Translations under genes and position numbers: made by a program
The notes under the pieces: generated by a model
What the model was told of the DNA's origin: nothing
Databases searched by the model: none
Seen by the model: only the letters and a program-made list of their open reading frames with translations
In this document: positions 40,934 to 45,774 of the stretch, one piece after another
How positions within the stretch are numbered: position 1 is the stretch's first letter
Layout of the letters: each line of letters opens with the position of its first letter
NCBI GenBank assembly: GCA_003427395.1
Contig: BFEA01000017.1
Coordinates: 5,447,532-5,493,305 of the forward strand
Source of the DNA: Chara braunii
Taxonomy: Eukaryota; Streptophyta; Charophyceae; Charales; Characeae
Length of the DNA: 45,774 nucleotides
Reading direction: 5' to 3'

Positions 40934-41725
40934 GTGGCAGATTTGGACTTGCGCTCTCTTAACGTAAATGGGTTGGCGTCAGCAAACCCACTAAAACGGA
41001 AGGCAATACTGGAGCAAATAAGGGGGGTGGGGGGGAGGCGTTGGCCGGACCTAAAACTCTCTAGACCATGCCAGAGCACATAACCTGGTCTGGCCCTTCC
41101 AAAAAATTGCAGCTCAAGCACCGAGGTCGGGGTCGGCAGGGGTGACGATTTGGATCCCCCCTGACTCCCGGTCGGAAGTCATCTACTTCGAGGTAGATGT
41201 GAAGGAGGGGAGGTGGGTGGCTTCCCTCCTTATGCTGGAAATATAAGTAGTTAGTGTGACTTGCATCTATGGTCCCAACGAAGTGTGATTTGCATCTATG
41301 GTCCCAACGACGTTGAACAACGTAAAGCTTTTTTTTAGCATATACGTTCCCAGCTGCCACAAGGCATACCGACGATTATTGCAGGTGATTTTAATGCAGC
41401 TCCGGATCGTAGCATTGACAGGTGGAGGGTCCCCTCCCCATACCCTGCTTATATAGAAGAGGAAGAAGGAATCATTCGCAAGCTCTGCGAAGAGGAGCAC
41501 CTTTATGATTCATGTAGGTGACTGCACCCGCAAAGGAGACTGTTCACTTGCATTCGCAACAGCAATACACCATTACAATCCAAGTCAAGAATAGACCTCA
41601 TCCTCTTGGCAGAGGATCTGGACAGGGCTCTGCATGCAGCTGCCATCTTCCCACTAAGCCCATGGTCAGGAGCGGACCATAAGATGTGTGCGATATTACT
41701 CAGCTTCCGCAAGAAACCGGACTAA
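40934..41725 (+). pseudogene. LINE apurinic/apyrimidinic-type endonuclease domain
   Basis: Begins with DLRSLNVNGLASANPLKRKA (the N-terminal NxNG strand). After a frameshift it continues with VTIWIPPDSRSEVIYFEVDV and VVSVTCIYGPN, then GDFNAAPD at 41384-41407, SRIDLIL at about 41585-41605, and SGADHKMCAI with the catalytic Asp-His at 41675-41680. These are the conserved blocks of LINE EN (exonuclease-endonuclease-phosphatase fold), which nicks the target. Damage: a 29-bp tandem duplication (41253-41281 and 41282-41310) duplicating the CIYGPN codons and shifting frame, and stops near 41248, 41333 and 41518. Confidence 0.88.
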
Positions 41726-43178
41726 GGACCCGTCTTTTACAAACTCAACACATCTACCTTAAAGCTATACCAATTCCATGCTTTTCTCAAAGACGTATGG
41801 GAATATAGGCGGACCACACGAGATCGTCACGACTCATATATCGCGTGGTTTAATAACGGGCTGGCCTTCATGGCCAGGAAATGCAATGAATTTACAAAAA
41901 TATGAGCCAAAGAAAAATATGCACAGGAAATTAACATCCGGGAGAAAATTCGCAACCCTGAACAGGAAAGCAGTGCGTTGTTGCCCGTTCATCCCCAAAC
42001 TGCATCCGCTGAATTACAACTACTTAAAAAACAACTCTTAGATTTCACCCAACAAAGATGGCAGGGCTCCATCATCAGAGGCAAGTTATCCAGGCACATC
42101 ACAGAGGGACAAATGTACGCATCCTTCTTCGCGCTGGCACAAACCAGGGTCAGACGATCCACCATAGAAGGGCTATATAACCCGATCAAAACCCGCGAAG
42201 TCACCTCATACTCCTCGACCCATGGCTTGAAAGTGGCCAGGGACTTTTACAAAGATCTCTTTTCCTCCACCCTAGCCGAGGAGTCCGAGCAGATAAGGGA
42301 AAATAAAATTGCGGAATTCCTACACCCCCTCACTGCACGATTATCCAACGAGCAGCGGGAGACTCTGGATAAACCGCTACGGAAGGATGAAATCTGGAAT
42401 GCCCTCCTGAAGATGGAGGAAGACAAAATCCCAGGGGTGGATGGGCTCCCTAAGGAATTCTGGGAAGAGATGTGGTCCTCAATGTCAAAGGAGTTGATGG
42501 AATACTATCGCCAGGTAAAAGCCTCAGGAGAAATGGGGGAGTTGGTGAGTCAGGGGATCCTCATCCTTCTGTACAAAAAAGGGGACAAAACGAACATAAG
42601 GAATTATCGACCAATCACCCTCCTTACGGTGGTTTACAAGTTGGTGGTTAAGGCTATGGCCAACAGGAGGATACCTACCCTGGAGGAGATAATCCACCCC
42701 GCACAAACAGGGTTCATGCGCAACAGGAACATCCAAGACAACGTGTTATTGGATAATGTAGACTGAAAATTCATGGACAAATGCCTGCAAAAAATTAACT
42801 TCGGTCCATAATTCCATGACTGGCTTATGACACTCCATCATAATGCGACCACACGGATGCAGGTGAACAACTTGTTGGCCCCAGAAATTAAACTGCAGCG
42901 CTCCGTGCGGCAGGGTGACCCGCTAACCCCCTTCCTGTTTCTCGTAGTGATGGAAACACTGGCTGCTAATCTGAGAACTAACAAAAAAATTTCCAGGCTT
43001 CAGTTGTCTGGCATCCCAGAAGAAGCCATACCTATTTACTCGATGTTCACGGATGACCTTACAATAGTAGTCGCAGTAACACGCCAAACTCCAAGCCCTG
43101 ATGGGCCGGTTCACCTCGGTATCCGACATGTCAGTCAAAGGCTGGTGGATCCACTTCCATGGAGTCCGTCCACCTGAA
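41726..43178 (+). pseudogene. LINE reverse transcriptase core
   Basis: In phase with the EN segment. 41726-42766 reads FYKLNTSTLKLYQFHAF up to NIQDNVLLDNVD with a stop near 41905. It includes KIPGVDGLPKEFW, LLYKKGDKTNIRNYRPITLL and HPAQTGFM, the usual RT motifs 0-2. After a stop at 42764, KFMDKCLQKINFGP follows, then RSVRQGDPLTPFLF (about 42902) and FTDD (43046-43057, YxDD-type box with both Asp). Between NVLLDNVD and KFMDKC I see no FEKAFD-type motif A, so the first catalytic Asp appears to be lost by a deletion. Other stops include TAA near 42809. Confidence 0.9.
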
Positions 43179-43815
43179 CAGCCCAAGGTTGACTGGAGAC
43201 TCATGGAGGAACAAATCAAAGTCTTGGGGGGTGGTGCTCTCAGCCCATCGACCGCCGGTAGGTAATGATGAATGGATCACCAGACCGGCACTGGAAGAAA
43301 TGCAGAATTGGGGCAATAAAAACACATCTATTTTAGGGAGGGCACTAATCATAAATAACGTGGTGTTGGCATCCATCTGGTACAAATCGGCCCTCTGGCA
43401 ACTGGGAAAGGGTAACACCAGGGACCTCAAAAAGCACCTGGTTGCTTTTCTCTGGCGGGGAAATCATGAGCAACAGAATGTGATAAACAAGGTGGCGTGG
43501 GACAAGCTAATCCAACCCAAAACCAGGGGAGGGTTGGGATTGTTGGACCCCGCTCTACAAGCCACCGCGCTATCAATCCAATGGATCAAAAGATTGATTG
43601 TCGGAATGAACCCTCTGTGGCGGGATCTGGCATTGGAACAAATCCACAGACTCACACCGAGAACCACCAACACAGTGAACCCCTTCACATGGCTCGAGGA
43701 CCGGTATTGCTCTATACCCCGCCTTTGTTCTTGCTCAAGAGAGGAAGGGAATAGAGGAGTTGCTAGGCAAGACTTGGTAAAAGATAAGTTATGGATCGAC
43801 CTTATCAAAAATTGA
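43159..43815 (+). pseudogene. LINE ORF2 region after RT, first part
   Basis: A 218-codon frame with LGRALIINNVVLASIWYKSA, HLVAFLWRGNHEQQN, NKVAWDKLIQPKTRGGLGLL and QATALSIQWIKRL. This is the typical thumb/linker of plant LINE RTs (A-x-x-I-N/S...W...W-x-x-x-C/L-x-P-K-x-x-G-G-L-G). The frame ends artificially: the segment from about 43696 is repeated at about 43926, and a Nextera adapter dimer sits between. Removing one 230-base period would join this frame to 43931-44378. Confidence 0.85.
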
Positions 43816-43848
43816 AGGAGGTTGTCGAGGACCGGTATTGCTCTATAC

Positions 43849-43886
43849 CTGTCTCTTATACACATCTAGATGTGTATAAGAGACAG
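43849..43886. other. Nextera mate-pair junction adapter (assembly artefact)
   Basis: CTGTCTCTTATACACATCT (43849-43867) is followed immediately by its reverse complement (43868-43886). This is the transposase mosaic end joined head to head, as made during Nextera mate-pair circularisation. It is not genomic. It is translated as VSYTHLDVYKRQ on the plus strand and MCIRDR on the minus strand, peptides well known as adapter read-through. Confidence 0.98.
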
Positions 43887-43930
43887 GTTATGGATCGACC
43901 TTATCAAAAATTGAAGGAGGTTGTCGAGGA

Positions 43931-44378
43931 CCGGTATTGCTCTATACCCCGCCTTTGTTCTTGCTCAAGAGGAGAAGGGAATAAAGGAGCTGCTAGGCAA
44001 GACTTGGTAAAAGATAAGTTCTGGATCGACCTTATCAAAAATTGGAGGAGGTTGTCGATCCTAGATAGGCATTCCCCAGAACGAGTGGAGGAGATCCTAC
44101 GCCAACCCCTGTTTGGGAACAGGGCAATTACGAATAGGCAAGGAAGAGTTATCGACAACTCGGACCCCCGCTGGGCCTCATGGGTCAGACAGGGGATTCT
44201 CAGAGTGGGGGATATATGGGATGAGGCAACCAAAGACTGGAAAACGGCCCAACAACTACGACCCCGCCTACGCCATGCTCGCAAGCTGACGGACGCCCTA
44301 GAACAATTGATATTTCCGATCCACCTTGCCTGGGTGGTGTCCCTAAGAAAGGGCTCGATATTACAGGAACAGGATTGA
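43931..44378 (+). pseudogene. LINE ORF2 region after RT, second part
   Basis: Continues the linker region: DLVKDKFWIDLIKNWRRLSI, HSPERVEEILRQPLFGNRAI, DPRWASWVRQGILRVGDIWD, then FPIHLAWVVSLRKGSIL. The INR/W-x-x-x-GI-x-x-V-x-D-x-WD order is usual for the segment between RT and zf-RVT in plant LINEs. It is in a different frame from the following zf-RVT segment (overlap 44375-44378), so a further frameshift lies near 44370. Confidence 0.8.
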
Positions 44379-45367
44379 GTAGCAGTAAGGGTAGAGAACT
44401 TCTCCTGCAAAGTCATAAGGAAGGGAGGACTCAATGGCGTGCTTACCTACCAGAAGTCCCCATGTCCGCTATAGCCCTGGACCCTCTGGAATGGCAGTGG
44501 GTTAGGGGACGGAATGGACAATCTGTGCACCTCCCTGAACTGTTTGTAAAAGCCACTTATAGGATGATCAAACCTTGGGTCGACATTCGAGCAGGGATAG
44601 AAGAAAGATGGCAGAAACACCTCGGCCTACATAGGGATCAAGTTAGAGGGCTGCAGTGGTTCAGAGGGGTGAAAGAGAGACCAGCAAAGTTCGCCTCCCT
44701 ACAGTGGCAAATATGTCACAGATGTCTCCCCACCAATGACTGGATTATAGACGCGACGAATCTGGAGCAGAAGGGGGCCGCACTCCTGTGGTGTAAATCC
44801 TGTAATGCGGGGTTCCCGGCCCGAAGAATATGCCAGACAATAAAACACATTTTTCTCCAATGTCCAGGAGCAACCTTACTGTGGCGATGGTGGGATCGCA
44901 TTTGGTCTCAGCTGGGCACCAATGAGGAGTGGCCATGGAAATGGGAAGCTCTTCTGCTAGGACAATGGAGCAGGCCACACGCATCCCGCTTCGCCAACAA
45001 CCTCTTTAGCATGTCTAGGAAGGCGACGATCTGGACCTTGTGGTTAAGAAGGTGCGCATTCGATCAAGAAGGGGCCAGAATGGAGGAAGGGGAAGTGGCA
45101 ATTACATTTAAGCAATTTATAGAAACAGAAATAAGAGCACAATGGCAAAGAGTTCAGGAAAAAATGGAAATTCTCACACAAAAATCAGACATCATCAAGG
45201 AAATCCACACCTTCTCCGCAGATTGGCTGGGGGGGGGAAGGGGGGGCAGGATGGCTCAGGTAGAATGGCCTGGGGAAAAGGGGGTGAGGGGAGAGGCAGC
45301 GACTTTGCCAAGGACTACAAGCTCAGGTTCCATGACTGGCAGCATGTTGACCCCAGCATTCCAATGA
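44375..45367 (+). pseudogene. LINE ORF2 zf-RVT zinc-binding C-terminus
   Basis: About 330 residues. FASLQW lies at 106-111 and RCLPTNDWI at 116-124. The zinc site is C140-x2-C143 plus H158-x4-C163 (LLWCKSCN ... TIKHIFLQC). Then come WRWWDRIW, the ATIWTLWLRRC block and FKQFIETEIRAQWQRVQEKM. The ATLW-x-x-W-x-x-RC plus I-x-x-EI-x-x-W layout is the same as in the remnants at 12235, 26710 and 28261. Downstream Gly-rich sequence (GGGRGGR) and later frames to about 45450 may be the true end. The segment is free of stops but has no authentic start. Confidence 0.85.
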
Positions 45368-45578
45368 AGAGCCCCGAGGAATTCACAGACATGTTCCCCC
45401 TGGCAGCCACAGTCATCGTAGAGAGGAGGCAATGGTTTGGTCAGCAGTAGAAAAGGGGGATGGCTTAGATTTTCAGTCAATGAATGGGACCACGGGAAGG
45501 GAGGAACTAGTGTGCAACAGTGTATCTGGCGCCAGGTTCAAGGTGAAGAGGTTCACCCTTCCTCCCAATATTCTGCTC

Positions 45579-45613
45579 AGTCAATCCCCTGGTTCCCAGG
45601 GTAATCAATGCTG
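45579..45613 (+). repeat. LINE 3' stem-loop
   Basis: CAGTCAATCC, then stem CCCTGG with loop TTC and stem CCAGGG, then TAATCAATGCTG. The flanks match the other LINE tails in the window while the stem sequence differs. Confidence 0.75.
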
Positions 45614-45659
45614 GCAGGATCCCCACACATTTGCTTTCTGATGTACTCAGGTTGTTTAA

Positions 45660-45760
45660 AGGGACGCTGGACCCGCTTTCCAGCAGGTGGTGCTCCCCAC
45701 CAATAGATGGAGCCTCTCCTCAGGTCCTAGTGGTGTCTGCTCTTATCAGCATCACTAACA
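45660..45760 (-). repeat. Dispersed TGATAAGAGCA element, copy d
   Basis: Minus strand: GTGTTAGTGATGC, TGATAAGAGCA, GACACCACTAGG, then CTCCATCTATTGGTGGGGAG, CACCACCTGCTGGAAAGC and GGGTCCAGCGTCCC. Arms TAGTG and CACTA flank the core. It borders a T run (45762-45774), which on the element strand is a poly(A) ahead of it. Confidence 0.8.
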
Positions 45761-45774
45761 CTTTTTTTTTTTTT

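Larger units (their letters stand above)
38012..45640 (+). mobile_element. Long LINE (non-LTR retrotransposon), ORF1 to 3' tail, inactive
   Basis: Plus-strand order: ORF1-like segments with a CCHC-like knuckle, AP-type endonuclease, RT, zf-RVT C-terminus, then a 3' tail with the family stem-loop (45579-45613). This is the L1/plant-LINE architecture; such elements nick target DNA with EN and prime reverse transcription from the nick. Every segment has stops or frameshifts, and motif A of RT seems deleted. The 5' boundary is not determined; the 3' end is placed just after the stem-loop. No poly(A) is seen there, and a dispersed-element copy follows at 45660. Confidence 0.88.

Noticed and set aside
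43791-44378. Protein beginning with DRYCSIPVSYTHLDVYKRQ-type sequence
   Set aside because: Its N-terminal part comes from the sequencing adapter; only the segment from about 43931 is real.

Overview
The window looks like repeat-dominated nuclear DNA from a green-lineage eukaryote. I infer a charophyte alga close to Chara (Chara braunii is my best guess), because the gag N-terminus and the LINE ORF2 style resemble proteins I remember from that genome; I could not verify this. Supporting eukaryotic signs are long microsatellites, LTR and non-LTR retrotransposons, tRNA-derived SINE-like units, a plant-type initiator-Met tRNA primer-binding site, and two N gaps (10489-10603 and 27741-28020). I see no convincing host protein-coding gene, rRNA or intact tRNA.

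Layout. 1-1709: microsatellites, non-coding DNA, one tRNA-derived SINE copy and a GAA/GGA tract. 1710-11867: one nearly complete Ty3/gypsy (Metaviridae-type) LTR retrotransposon on the minus strand, inserted into that purine tract. In reading order it has a 5' LTR (10805-11867), an initiator-Met PBS, a 2.5-kb leader, gag, a zinc knuckle, protease, RT (YLDD), RNase H, integrase (HHCC and DDE), a chromodomain-like tail, a polypurine tract and a 3' LTR (1710-2602). Stops and frameshifts in gag-pol make it non-autonomous. 11868-16350: a truncated LINE 3' end, fold-back elements, a solo LTR of the same gypsy family and two MITE-like elements. 16350-25400: AT- and homopolymer-rich non-coding DNA with MITE-like copies, SINE-like units, short LINE 3' tails and local duplications. 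25415-25625: a decayed gypsy RNase H fragment next to a G-rich tract, then a strictly 25-bp-phased minisatellite. 26371-28893: two minus-strand LINE 3' ends head to tail. 29790-30513: a 362-bp tandem duplication. 30868-31654: a decayed gypsy RT. 31760-35560: no recognisable gene. 35560-37300: a GA-rich complex tandem-repeat block. About 38000-45640: a long plus-strand LINE with ORF1-like segments, a CCHC-like knuckle, AP endonuclease, RT (FTDD) and a zf-RVT C-terminus, broken by stops and frameshifts. It also carries a Nextera mate-pair junction adapter (43849-43886), which is an assembly artefact that splits an otherwise continuous frame.

I did not find a new multi-gene system. The most interesting signals are non-coding: (i) a stem-loop near LINE 3' ends whose stem changes sequence while pairing and flanks are kept; (ii) a roughly 200-bp MITE-like family with TTAA-type ends in up to five copies; (iii) a dispersed element in six copies with an invariant TGATAAGAGCA core flanked by non-identical inverted repeats; (iv) a tRNA-derived SINE family in two copies in opposite orientation; (v) a 25-bp-period array with a fixed GCGCTGG core and unrelated intervening sequence.
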